The notes under the pieces were generated by a model. It ran no database searches and was not told the DNA's origin. It worked only from the letters and a program-made list of their open reading frames with translations. A DNA stretch of 64,000 bases, taken from assembly GCF_048544455.1 (NCBI RefSeq), contig NC_133536.1:195551325-195615324 (forward strand), in the 5' to 3' direction. The stretch is from Silene latifolia. Lineage: Eukaryota > Streptophyta > Magnoliopsida > Caryophyllales > Caryophyllaceae. Positions 12,590 through 23,218 of this stretch are shown here, piece by piece. The translations under genes and the position numbers were made by a program. Position 1 is the first letter of the stretch, and every line of letters starts with the position of its first letter.

Positions 12590-13995
12590 TTGATTAGGGA
12601 GATGGACTTATGATGAGACAGTTTTAGTGTGTATTAAGAGGGTCGAATTAGTGAAGTTCAAGTGATAAAGGCGGTCCTTAATGAATTATAATGGTACAAT
12701 TCTTTAAGTTGTAACGTTGGCAGAACTTGGATCCAAATATTGAGAATGAAGCTTGGAAACGATGAAGATGATCTTGTGGGTCGGTTTTGTATGTCAAAAA
12801 CGGAGTCCACGTCCGAGGAAAGATGGGCTCGGATACCTATGAAGATATCTGAGACGTGTGCGCTTAAGGTGCACTAATTGAGCGCGCATAAATCAAAAAG
12901 GGAAGGGGCGGTAGCAGCTATTGTGCGACCTGCAATCAACCTGAGAACGACCGAGGCGCGACCGAGGCGCGACCAACACGCGACTTACATCCGACAGTCC
13001 TCTTGTTCGTGATTCAGCTTTAAGACTCGTGTTTGTTTATTTATTTTAGTCGTTTTGTTCCTATGAGTTCTATTATTATTATTGCTTTATTTCCTAATCT
13101 AATTATTTTACCTAATTACTATATAACTTAGTATTTCAGTTTTAGAAAAGACTTACACAACTTTGAGAGACAAAACCCTATTATTGTTATTGGCAGATGA
13201 TGTGTAACTAATCTTTATTCTTGGATTCAAGCGATTGAAGCACTCTAATCCGATTGTGAGTTTGAATGTTTTAATTTCTCTTCTTGATTATTGTGAATTA
13301 CTTAGCTCTTAATTATATGAATGTTGATTGATAATTGCTAGGTGCGCAACTAGTAGTCGATTTCTTCATTCTATTGTTAGTATTGTTGATTGAATAGGAT
13401 TTATTGATTAACTTTACACAAGTAACATCTAAGAATTAGTATTAAACGGGATACGTTGATATTAGTACTTAGAAGCGATTCACATAAATATCTAAAGTGC
13501 AACTGGATTGTATGCGCTATTTACTCTCTATCGAATTCTCTAAATTATAGTGCTGCTGTTGAATTAAACCTTGAACTGGATTGTTAGGGTTGTTTAATAG
13601 TTAGGGTTGATTAAGAACAAGATTCGTTTTAATTGACTATTCGTAAGGAGAATTGGAATTTTACATTCACGACATAGTAATCAAGATTAGTAGTTGAAAC
13701 CATCTTACAATGATCAGTTGTTATTAAGTGTGGATATATGCTTGGGTCTAAGACCTCTTAAACCATTTGAATTCATCTATTTCATTAGTTGCTTAGTCTT
13801 AGTTCTTTAATAAATCAAACAAATCAAATCCCCCCCCCCCCCCCCCCTAAACTGGTTACTTTACTCTATACTCTTAGACACTTTAATTGACTAGTCCTTC
13901 CATGTGGGTTCGACCCCTACTTTCGCTATATTACTGTTTTAGTAGTTTAGTAAGTAAGTGATTATAAATTTACATTTGATAGGCATACGACTTTC
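12590..13995 (+). repeat. LTR (gypsy, Athila-like) nested in the SIRE LTR
   Basis: This segment interrupts the minus-strand SIRE LTR, whose homology ends near 12590 and resumes near 13995. It has the look of a long gypsy LTR: a GTGGGTTCGACCCCTACTTTCGC phrase split by its own context near 13903, followed by a TTTGATAGGCATACGACT end. No internal region is attached, so it looks like a solo LTR of about 1.4 kb. Its exact ends and target duplication could not be fixed. Confidence 0.5.
13830..13847 (+). repeat. C18 homopolymer
   Basis: A run of 18 C, unusual in an AT-rich plant genome, lies inside the nested LTR. Its length may not be reliable. Confidence 0.9.
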
Positions 13996-14170
13996 AGCCC
14001 GTCAACTTAATCCTAAAATGGAACACTTGAAACACAATTAAAATGGTCATGTCATCATCAACCGTTAGGTTTTAACAAATTCATCCTTTGATGATGACAA
14101 GTCTCACAAAATGAATATTACCAATATTTTCCCCCTTAAATGGTTAGTCCAAAATATATCATGAAGGTAG

Positions 14171-14852
14171 GAAAAAAAACGAGGTGAACTTATGGGTCTA
14201 ACAAATCCTAGAGCAAAATAGTAATGCATGATAACGGTACCAAACAATGTGTAAGGCTCGTATTTTCGATCGGTAGGTCGAAAATACTTGTCGTTTGTTG
14301 ACTCGGGAAGTCGAGGTCTAGAATTTGAAGGGAGAAAAGAGGGGGCGGATGCTCGCGTACCTTAAAATTGTGGCATTTTAGGGGTATTTATAGAAAATTT
14401 TGTGGTTATGTGCGTTTTGAGCGACGTGGCCATGTAGGCTACTCGAAGAGGCGCGAGCATGTTCGCGGGTCTTCGAGCTGTCTTGTCACTATCACGCATT
14501 TGGAATCATGGTTTGTTCTATCCTAGGTTTTGGAAGTCATGATTGTTGTACTTGACCATCAAGTATACCATGTATACTTAGCATGGAAGGTTTGTGATGT
14601 TTGTTTTTTGTGTTTGACTCGTTGTTGGAGCCGGGATTTGAATTTCGAGTCACTTTTTTGTCCGGTGTCGGTTTTGACTCTAGTTAATGTCATTGCGACC
14701 CCGTCGTCATGCATAAAACACTCCAAGTATTTTTGAAATATTTTAAAAATGTTTTGTTTTCGAAATCGTTTAGAGTTTTCTGACGCATAGTTATACAAAC
14801 TGTCGATCAAACGTAGCGATTCTTAAGCATGTTGTAGTCCGATAATCATCGA
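14171..14852. other. Unassigned repeat-like sequence
   Basis: Between the SIRE remnant and the copia fragment. It contains a CGATCGGTAGGTCG-type inverted phrase near 14268 and a TTTTGAAATATTTTAAAAATG stretch near 14733 that resembles gypsy LTR tails. No ORF with a recognisable product. Confidence 0.35.
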
Positions 14853-15683
14853 ATGTTTGTTGGGAATTTGATACTGGTTACTACATGTATGTACATCCTT
14901 GACATAATTTCGGAAGTAGGGCTCATTGGTTGTAAACCGGCATCTACTCCCCCAGAACAACATCATCAGCTCGGTCGTTCCAAAAGTAAACTACTTCATG
15001 ATCATGAATCGTATCAACGTTTGGTTGGTTGTTTGGTATATCTTGTTGTTACTCGTCCGGGGCTCTCCTACACGGTGCATATTTTGTCCTGGTTTATGAG
15101 TGCCTCTCGACAAGATCACTGGAATGCTGTCATACATATTGCGCACTACTTGAAAGGAACACCCGGTCAAGGTATTCTTTTGAGTTCTCGTGCTACCTTA
15201 ACACACTCTGGCTTGTGTGATTCTGACTGGGCTCCATGTCCAGTCACTCGTCGTTCACTCACAGGATGGCTTGTTTTTCTAGGTTCCTCTCATGTCTCGT
15301 GGAAGACCAAAAAATAACCCACTGTTTCACTTTCCTCTGCGGAGGCGTAATATCGTACACTTGAGGCCATCACCTGTGAAATTATATGGCTTAAAGATCT
15401 CTTGAAGTGTTTAGGCGTGTCTCATCCCTCCGTGGTTCCGATCTCATGTGATAGTAAATCTGCTATGCATATTGCTCAAAATACGGTTTTTCACGAACAT
15501 ACAAAACACATCGAGATCGAGTGTCACTTTGTTTGTGATGCCATACAAGACGGTCTTGTTTCCCCGTCGCATGTCTCCACATCCGTGCAGCTCGCGGACG
15601 TCCTTTCCAAGGCTCTTGGTGTTTCCCAGTTTGTTGGGTTAGTTAGAAATTTGGGCATTTTGAATCCTTATACTTCAACTTGA
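14853..15683 (+). mobile_element. Ty1/copia RT-RNase H fragment
   Basis: The blocks at 14853-15317 and 15402-15683 match the C-terminal end of copia pol: GCKPASTPPEQ, VTRPGLSYTVHILS, the RNase H phrase CDSDWAPCPVTRRSLTGWL and the terminal TKHIEIECHFVCDAIQDG and QLADVLSKAL. The rest of the element is absent upstream. It is a broken fossil with few breaks. A G-rich PPT (GAGGGAGG) at 15682-15689 leads into LTR-like sequence. Confidence 0.85.
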
Positions 15684-15689
15684 GGGAGG

Positions 15690-15866
15690 TAACAGAGTCA
15701 TAATATTACGTTTGTACACCATAGTCCCGTATTAAGTATGTATCGCAGTTGGGCATAGTATAATCCCAACCCTAATTATCATATGTATTATAAATAGTTT
15801 ATAAAATGAATGGAAGAGTCAGAACGTTATATCGCAAACACTTTAGCATATATCGATTTTCACGCA
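15690..15866 (+). repeat. Putative short copia 3' LTR fragment
   Basis: Directly after the PPT. Contains TATAAATAG at about 15790 and a leader-like stretch; a possible end CACGCA lies at 15861-15866. No second LTR is available for comparison, so both ends are tentative. Confidence 0.35.
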
Positions 15867-16047
15867 AAAAAAATACTCCGTATATCTATAAAAATAGTTC
15901 GTCAAACATAAGAATTTTGTGTCAGATATCGCGTGAATCAATGTCAAAATCTGGACTAGGGTAGGTATAATTATGATCAAACCTTCTAGTCAGCTGTGGC
16001 ATTTTCAACTAGGGTTTATGGGGTTCAATTGAACTCCCATTAAAAAC

Positions 16048-17048
16048 TGATATGGATAACATTAGAAACCTTAAGGTGAGAGAATTGTGTAATGAAGGGA
16101 CATTAGATGAGGGTGGAAAATGGAAAGATGACGTGATAAAAGAGTTGTTCTCGGAGGAAACTGCTAGTAAAATTCTTGCAATGCCACTTTGTCATTCTAG
16201 AAGGAAGGATATGGTTTTTGGCCGCATAGTAGCAGTGGAGAGTATAACGTGAAAAGTGGGTATGGAATTTTATTCTCAAACTTTATCGAACAAAAAGGTT
16301 CAGAAAAGGACAAAGAAAGAATAGGGGCGGAGGAGAAGATCTTCTGCAGAAGGAAACTGTGGAAATTGCCGGGTCCTGCAATGTGGAAGATTTTAGTTTG
16401 GCGGATCATTACTGATACACTGCTTGTGGGAGTCAATTTTGAAAGGAGAAACATTCATATTGAGATAAGGTGCAAATTATGTGGAAATGAAGAGCGCAGT
16501 ACTGAGACAATGGAACACCTTTTCAGGGATTGTGAAATTTCAAAGCGGCTTTGGGCATGCACGGAACTTGGTATTCGAGCCTCACAAACTCATAGTATGG
16601 ATATTAGGAAATGGATAATGTAGTGGATGAACTACTTAGAGAAACTTGAGGAGGCTACCAGTCGCATATTACATTTTATGGCTACATTATGGTGTATTTG
16701 GTGTATAAGGAATAGGATTTTATTCAAAGGGGAGAACTTTCATCCAAATCTTTTCCTAAACTCATGGATTCAGGAAGTGGGAAAAGCGGATGAAGCAATG
16801 CTTGAATGCAATAAGGGTAGGGTGCAAAAGACCCAAGAGACAGAGGAAATGGGTGATGAAAGGGGAAAGTGGATAAGGGAGAGTAAGCCTTTCTTCGCGA
16901 TAGGTGCACAGTACAAATGTGAGTGCATTAGAGTTATGGTTGATGCAGGATGGAAGTCGAAGGAAAAGGCAAGCGTAGGATGGGTGGCATACACTGAAAC
17001 AGGTCAATTAATGGTGGAGAAGTACAAGGCAATCAAAGCTGAATCAGC
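16048..17048 (+). mobile_element. LINE (L1) 3' end, first part
   Basis: Plus-strand blocks at 16052-16252, 16249-16623 and 16627-17181 (real up to 17048) give the end of a plant L1 ORF2: KVRELC...KWKDDVIKELFS...ILAMPL, then the GYGILF block, a zf-RVT zinc site (CKLCGNEERSTETMEHLFRDC) at about 16470-16540, an RNA-binding-like WCIWCIRNRILF block and an RNase H start (MVDAGWKSKEKASVGWVAY). There is an in-frame stop at 16621 and a frame change near 16250, so the copy is dead. At 17049 an LTR interrupts it; the same reading frame resumes at 18944. Confidence 0.8.
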
Positions 17049-17623
17049 TGTAACGCCCCGAAAAGCAGACAGGCAGCTTAAAATGGCTCTTTTTATTAAC
17101 AATAGACAGCAGTGGAAAAACAAGGGCGTCACCGCCGTATTCCCCTTTGGAGAATACAAGGCTTACCATAAAATAAAATAAATAAACTATTAAAGTTAAA
17201 AACTAATAATTCTATAACTATACATGTTATACGTTTTGTCTTCTAGGTGAAATTCCTCACACTTGACCTTCCCCGATACTTGTACCTGAAAAAAAGTGAG
17301 AGTAACGGAATCAGCCAACCACAGGCTGAGTATGACTCCAGTCACCTCCACCGGCCTTACTTTCCTCATTTTAATATTTAAATAATGTCTCACAAGGCTG
17401 TGTGATAGGTCACATAGGTACAATCGAATCATAAAATAGACATGCATAACTTGTCATTTCAATATGTAAGATCTTATTCCACTCTTATACCGGTCTAATA
17501 TTATTGAAAGGAGAGACATTACGGAGCCGAAACTTCTCCAGGCCAAGCCCACCTCCATGTACATAGGATAAGAAATCGGGGTCTGAGACCCATCTCGGCC
17601 ATTGCCGGATAACATAATTATCA

Positions 17624-17752
17624 TTCATATGGGGCCATACTTCCCCCTCCCCTCATCGTTCATGTGGGGTCATACTTCCCCCTCATCTCATCGTTCATAT
17701 GGGGTCATATTCCCCCTCATCTCATCGTTCATATGGGGTCATACTTCCCCCT
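17624..17752 (+). repeat. 35-bp minisatellite, about 3.7 copies
   Basis: Unit begins TTCATATGGGGTCATACTTC and continues CCCCTCATCTCATCG. Copies are 35, 35, 34 and about 24 bp with a few substitutions. It lies within the solo LTR. Confidence 0.85.
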
Positions 17753-18206
17753 CCCCCTCCTTCCATGTACATAGGACAAAATAATGTCGTCTCTATCCAA
17801 TAATTGTATCCCGAATGCGACAATTGGCCAATGATGCATTATAACGACAGTACCCTTATAACTTTTTAAGACGGTAAATAATATAACATGTGGGCAGTAT
17901 AACAATTATAAGATGAAATTAACAATAAAACTAATATATAACAACTTATTTCTAATATCTTATTTCAAATTGTAAACAATTAATTATATCGACGAAGGGT
18001 CCCGAAATCATACCTTATACTTATATACGGAGTAACAGTTGTATCTACGAAATACCATAAAATACTTCTTACTTTTCTTACTTGTATATGTATTAAAGTA
18101 AGACGGATCAAAATCCGCTATTAATTTTTGTAGCTACGCGTGAAACTTGCTATTTATAGCAAGAAAATGCCTTGGCCAGCAAACCTTAGCATTGAGGAAT
18201 GAGGAG

Positions 18207-18706
18207 CTAGGTAGAACCAAAACGGACACGGACACGGGACACGGACACGACACGGACACGTGACACGGCATTCCATGAAATTTAGGACACGGGACACGTT
18301 ATTTAAATTTAATAAAATATATATATTTTAGTTATAAACGTTCGATTTTATTTTTGTAAAAGTATTTGATATTAAATTTAAATAAGTGAAAGTAAAACTT
18401 GGCCTTGATTTGAACTCGTTTGCATTTCCCAGCCAAACCCGTATTCTAATTAATCTCTTTCGGCGACTCATTTCTTGTCTAAAGAACATCATTCACCCCA
18501 AATGATGTCCAAATACCAAGGACACGCGTCGGACACGTGCCAAAATACCATGGACACGCGTCGGACACGTGCCCTTATAAAAGTAGAAAGTTAGACACGG
18601 CTTTATAGGTGTCCGACACGTTTAGACGAGTGTCCGACGAGTGTCGGTGTCCGACACGGTGTCGGACACGGGACGGCTGATTTAGTGAAGTGTCCGTGCT
18701 ACCTAG
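18207..18706. mobile_element. hAT-type MITE with GGACAC-rich arms, TSD ATGAGGAG
   Basis: 500-bp element starting CTAGGTAGAACC and ending GTGCTACCTAG, flanked by the perfect 8-bp duplication ATGAGGAG (18199-18206 and 18707-18714). The subterminal arms consist of GGACACG/CGTGTCC units and the centre is AT-rich. An 8-bp TSD is the hAT superfamily rule. A second copy lies at 26673-27077. Non-coding. Confidence 0.85.
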
Positions 18707-18943
18707 ATGAGGAGTCACAAATTTATGCCAAGTCAACCCATTTAGGAAAGCCACGTAGCAAATATTTAGTCACCAACATTATCTCTAAGCCACGTGGTCC
18801 ATTACGCCAATGCAATTAGTTCGGTCAGTCCTCATACAAACGTCCTTCTGATCTTAGCTATATTTCCGGCTTAGCAAACAATATAAAAAAATGTCATACG
18901 GATTATAATATATATTTTTTTTTTTCGGGGATATTACATCAGC

Positions 18944-19243
18944 CCTTCAAGCGGAAGTTTTAGGATTACGCGAAGTTGTCCTTTGGGGTAAGGAGGAGGG
19001 ACGGTGGCATGTGGAAGTTTCGTCTGACTGTCTACCTCTTATTGCTTTTTTTGCAGGTTCAGAGAAAGCTCATCACATGACTAAAGAGATACTTGAAGAT
19101 ATACTTGCTCTTAGTGGATCTTTTCATTGTCTCTCTTTAGTTATATCCCGAGGTCAACCAACAAGGTGGCTCATATTCTTGCTAGGAAGGCTATGACTAG
19201 TTAGCTAGGACCTTTTTCTTTATAGCTGTCAAAAAAAAAAAAT
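18944..19243 (+). mobile_element. LINE (L1) 3' end, second part with poly-A
   Basis: Continues the RNase H domain interrupted at 17048: ALQAEVLGLREVVLWG, then the VSSDC block and a C-terminal VISRGQ...ARK-like end near 19190. A poly-A tail of 12 bases begins near 19231, as expected for a LINE. The original LINE was severely 5'-truncated before the LTR inserted. Confidence 0.8.
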
Positions 19244-19554
19244 AGGAGACCACTAGTACGGTTAAGCTGTTGCACAGGTAAACACTTTGAAATGATAACC
19301 AGATGCTGGGGTTTCGACTTGCAAGATAGGAGACTCCCTTCTTTGGTTCAAAACCACTTTCCCTAAGTTCAACGTTAAACTAGAAATAGTTTGATTATCC
19401 TGGTTTAATTAATTTTTCTCATATTATTTTTTTTTTCTATGAAATGTCAAAACTTGAACCCCAATTTTACTAAAATCCTAGAAAAGTTCTGAATTGTAGT
19501 AAGTTACGGAGTATTTATGAAGTTAATGATCATCGTGCCTTTTAGTATGTTGTA

Positions 19555-20155
19555 CTCGTAATTAGGACTATTAATAAGACGAGATAACTCGCGAGCAACT
19601 CGATCTTGGCTCGGTCAAAGCTCGGCTCAGTAAAACTTGGCTCTAGCTCTGGCTCGGCTCGAGAGCTTAAAGAATCAAGCCGAGTTAAAGTTGACTTAGC
19701 TCGAAAAGCTCGTGGGCAGCTCAGATTTGTGTAAAATAAGATATTACTCATATTTTATAAAAATATTGGGATATTATCTCGTGTACCCCTTAACTTTTTC
19801 ATTTTCATAGGTGTACCTCTCATTTTTCACAAAAAAAACTTTGACTGACACTAATTTTTTGTTACGAGTTCAGAAAACAATAGTTTTTTTTTTTTTGTAT
19901 CACACATCAAAATGTCTCATTGATTTTCCAATATTTGTAAAACTTTTGAACCTTATTATTGAAAGAATGAACAGAAACAAAAAACGAAAATTCAATAATT
20001 ATATATAACTCGAGTTGAGCTCGAGCTCGCGTTAAAGTTTGCAAGCTTGATAATTGAGCATAGTTTTTTCAAGCTTGAGCTTGAGTTTTACTTCATCAGT
20101 ACAAGCCGAGTAAGGTCAAGCTCGGACTCGGCTTCGCTCGACTCGTTGCGTTGTG
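19555..20155. repeat. AGCTCG-rich dispersed repeat
   Basis: Arms at 19575-19735 and 20005-20155 are dense in GGCTCGGCTCGAG, AAGCTCG and GAGCTCGAGCTCG words and flank an AT-rich core (19740-20000). Similar sequence occurs at about 25906-26130 and in a kinase-gene intron near 49937-50020. Probably a foldback-type DNA transposon family. Ends not determined. Confidence 0.45.
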
Positions 20156-20319
20156 AAGTTTGCATATATCAAAAAGAATACAAAACATATGTAAGCGGTA
20201 AACCTGTACAGGAATTGTTCAATGTCGCGAAAGATATTGCGACATGTACTATGGCGTCATGCTTCAGCAAATACAGTGTTGTCATGTACATGATGTGAGT
20301 AAATATATCAAAATTGACG

Positions 20320-20450
20320 AGTAAAGTGAACTATAAGGACCTTAATTTCACATAAACATTGCTATAAGGACCCAATATATTAGAGGAGAGCTTTAAGGAA
20401 CTTAAGTCTCCTAATTCCGTTAAATCTAACGGATGGGGCTAACCTTTTTG
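20320..20450. repeat. Dispersed repeat, related to 26585-27130
   Basis: Contains AGTTCACTTTACTCG (as reverse complement), two AAGGTCCTTATAG phrases and CCGTTAGATTTAACGG. The same order of phrases occurs at about 26585-27130, where a hAT MITE has been inserted. The sequence between 20451 and 20645 holds an A-rich run (20498-20517) and no gene. Confidence 0.5.
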
Positions 20451-22249
20451 CTTTCTTTGTATGGTTGTCTCCATTTTCTTCTTTTTCTTTTTTTTTTAAA
20501 AAAAAAAAAAAAAAAATTGAATCTTCCAAATTAAGCTTATGTTTATTTAAGTTTCTAATGTGTTAATTTAATAAAATCGTTATTATACAAGTCTGAAGTG
20601 GCCTGTTATTTTAGAGTCAAAACCCGACTCGGTCCTTGGGTCAAATCTATCTATATATCTATCTATATTAATAAAGGAAGCTTTTTTCGAGTGATTACAC
20701 AGTCTTCAGCTTTTATGAAATACTTTCGAGTCTCCAACTTTTGCAAAATTCGAATAAATAAATTTAATAATTTTTAAAGATAAAGAATTTTTACAATAGA
20801 GTTTAACAGATATACAAACTACGGAAACAATTCCGAAATATCACTATATATAAAGTGTTATGATGTATCCGACCAGGCATATTTTATTTTTGTTTTATTC
20901 TATTTTTTCTTACGTGCGTTCTTCTTTATTTGAATGCAATTTATTTATTTGTTTGCAATTATTTCGTGTTTTTTTTTCTTTATATGATTAATTATTACTA
21001 TTGTGTTTGTGAATCTAATTAATTTTCTCTTTTTTCTTAATGTCAGATTAGAAGAATATCAAGCAATTTCACCATACGCCGCGTATGTTAGATGAGAAGA
21101 AATTTTATAAGAAATTAATTATGTATATACACTTCAGATACTCCCAATTAGACAGTGAAAAGTAATCTCAAAACACGATGCAACTACTTCCTCCATACTT
21201 CAGGTAGATATATCTTCTCTCTTTTTTTTGGTACAATAGTGTGGATTTATATCGATTTTTAGCATTCAAACTCCGAAACATGAGATTTAAAAATCGTTTT
21301 TCCATGTGACTCAACAAATTACTCATATATTTTCGAAGAGATTGTTATTGCAAATGAAAAGACGGATAGTAACTTCAATAGACAGGAAGAGGATAGGGGA
21401 TGGTTGAGAAAAAGAATAGGGAAAAAACAAAAGTCGACCAAACAAAAATACCCACCAGGTCAGCGTCGTCAATGAATGAGTTCTCTGTATCATATTGATC
21501 ATGATCGTCTGGAATGTCATTAAGGTCTACCTCATTACTGTTAATATGTTATATTGGCCTTGAGAAGGATAAACTATTAAACTGGACACAGAGTAAACAA
21601 ATCTTTCAAAGCAATGAAAAATTTTTTAAGATCGAGATTCTACATTTTTTAACCTAAAATAGTACTTCCTTCGTTCCGGTCAATAGTATATTTACATTAT
21701 TTTAAAATACTACTTAACAAAGTGCTAGCTCTTATATTTCATATATCCAAGATGATTGTATATATTACTGATTGGAATTAGTAGTAGATGAAAACATCTG
21801 CTATTAGCTAGCATTTGTTTGGTATATTAATTGTTCCACGTTCAAGCAGAGATTCATGGATCAAACAGGTAATCACTAAACAGGTAGTATATCTTTGTAG
21901 TAGACATATCAACATATGACACCATGATAGAATAATAATATTGACTTCATAGAATACTTTAGGCTATAGGACATATCCCTATGTTTGTCTACTGTTTGTT
22001 ACGGAAAATTACTGTGTTGCAAGGCTTTTTTATTTTCCTATCCATATTTTGTTACGTAAAATTCCTGTTAGGAGTAAACTTCGTGCATTATAAATTGTTG
22101 AGCCTACAAACCATAAACCATATAGCTTAACTGTATCGAATCTTAATAAAGCTGAACTACTGAGTGTAGTGAACTTAACAGAATTACTATACGGTTTAGG
22201 TTAGTCATTCAAGCTATATTAGAGTCTCTAATTTTTGAAACACACTTAA

Positions 22250-22252
22250 AAA

Positions 22253-22309
<57 letters not shown>
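22250..22309 (+). repeat. (AAAT)n/(AAT)n microsatellite
   Basis: About 5 AAAT units followed by 13 AAT units, inside Helitron A. Confidence 0.9.
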
Positions 22310-22735
22310 GGGGTTTTCTTATCATCATTGTCATTCCTATATTACGCTAATCGTATAAACAAATCAAATCATACATATATGAATTAGAGTAATGTTCTTG
22401 AAAGTTGAAATCCCATCCTAATTATTATATTTATACAATTAATATTACGTGAATTTTGAAGATTTACCTTGAGTCATACTTTTACTTAAAATTATACTCC
22501 ATATAATATAAGAGGAGAGGCAATGAGATACTGGCATGTTAATGGAACCGGAGAGGAGTAGAGGAAGGAGGAGACTTATGTAGCAATAGATTAGACCTTT
22601 TATTTTAATCGGTAAATAATGTAAACTACAATGAAAGTATGAAACTAAGGTCAAAGGGTATTACTCCTATCCACAGTCCACTTACGGAGTACGGAGTATT
22701 TGTTAAGTAAGTCAGTATGAGATACGGTGTCTTAA

Positions 22736-22975
22736 TCAATTTATTGAGAGATCACTTTATAGTTTAAAGTAAAAATAGTACGCGGACGCTACATAATGAA
22801 ATAGGTACGAAATAGGGTTAAAGATGAAATATATAGCTTATTTTGAACATAAATACGAAATTAAAGAAGTTTAAGTCACGATCAGCAATAAAAGGTGTAC
22901 GAAAACATAAAAAAATGGCTACATAAGAGTAGTTACTCAATAACTTAATTAGTAAGAGACCGTCTCTCTTAAGAA
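22736..22975. repeat. Dispersed repeat, related to 27245-27490
   Basis: TTATTGAGAGAT at one end and GAGACCGTCTCTC at the other flank an AT-rich interior with the phrases TACGAAATAG and AATCAACAATAAAAGG/GATCAGCAATAAAAGG. The same order occurs at 27245-27490. Likely a MITE family; target duplications were not resolved. Confidence 0.45.
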
Positions 22976-23218
22976 TTCAATATCTCTTTTTAATTAACCA
23001 CATTCTCAAGATAGCGTCAACGAATAAGATTATATTTAAGGATGATCGGCCTAATCCCCACCTGCCTTGCTATCCTTAGTCCAACGCAGTTGCAGCTGTA
23101 TGCTACAATGGCAGTGGAGTTTGGGTACTATAAGTTTGATGCTTTGATTTTCCACTACGTTATACATTATACACGATAGATTATTATCAATAGGCCCGTG
23201 CATCGCACGGGCATTAAA

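Larger units (their letters stand above)
10944..14077 (-). repeat. Old SIRE-type copia LTR (3' LTR) with nested insertions
   Basis: On the minus strand the block starts TGTTAAAACC at 14077 and ends near 10944 with CCCTCTTAGTTACTTGG..., closely matching the start and end of the intact SIRE LTRs at 28208 and 38043. Upstream of its start lies GGATGAATT preceded by a CATCATCAAAG phrase, matching the PPT region of the full copy, so it is a 3' LTR with a remnant of internal sequence at about 14078-14170. It is interrupted by a Stowaway MITE (12046-12304) and another LTR (about 12590-13995); without them it is about 1.47 kb, close to the intact LTRs. It is strongly diverged, hence old. Confidence 0.75.
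17049..18938 (+). repeat. Solo-LTR-like insertion in the LINE, TSD TCAGC
   Basis: Starts TGTAACGCCCCG and ends CGGGGATATTACA, flanked by TCAGC at 17044-17048 and 18939-18943. The LINE reading frame is continuous across the insertion, which confirms both ends. TG...CA termini and a 5-bp duplication fit an LTR element (gypsy-like); no internal region is present. Its length is 1890 bp, or about 1380 bp without the hAT MITE at 18207-18706 and that MITE's target duplication. It contains a 35-bp minisatellite. Unusually, the ends form about 12 bp of imperfect inverted repeat. Confidence 0.75.
20646..23218 (+). mobile_element. Non-autonomous Helitron A
   Basis: 5' end TCTATCTATAT... preceded by A, followed by the TTTTTTCGAG phrase seen at other Helitron starts in this window. 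The 3' hairpin GCCCGTGC-ATC-GCACGGGC lies at 23194-23212, with CTAG at 23224-23227. The exact 3' end is ambiguous because Helitron B starts at the same place. No Rep or helicase coding was found; the interior is AT-rich with an (AAAT)n/(AAT)n microsatellite at 22250-22309. Confidence 0.65.

Noticed and set aside
17602-17784. Small repetitive protein (SFMWGHTSPS repeats)
   Set aside because: Product of a 35-bp minisatellite inside an LTR; no start context or conservation.
18944-19243. Independent host gene with RNase H domain
   Set aside because: The frame is the direct continuation of the LINE interrupted at 17048 and ends in a poly-A tail.
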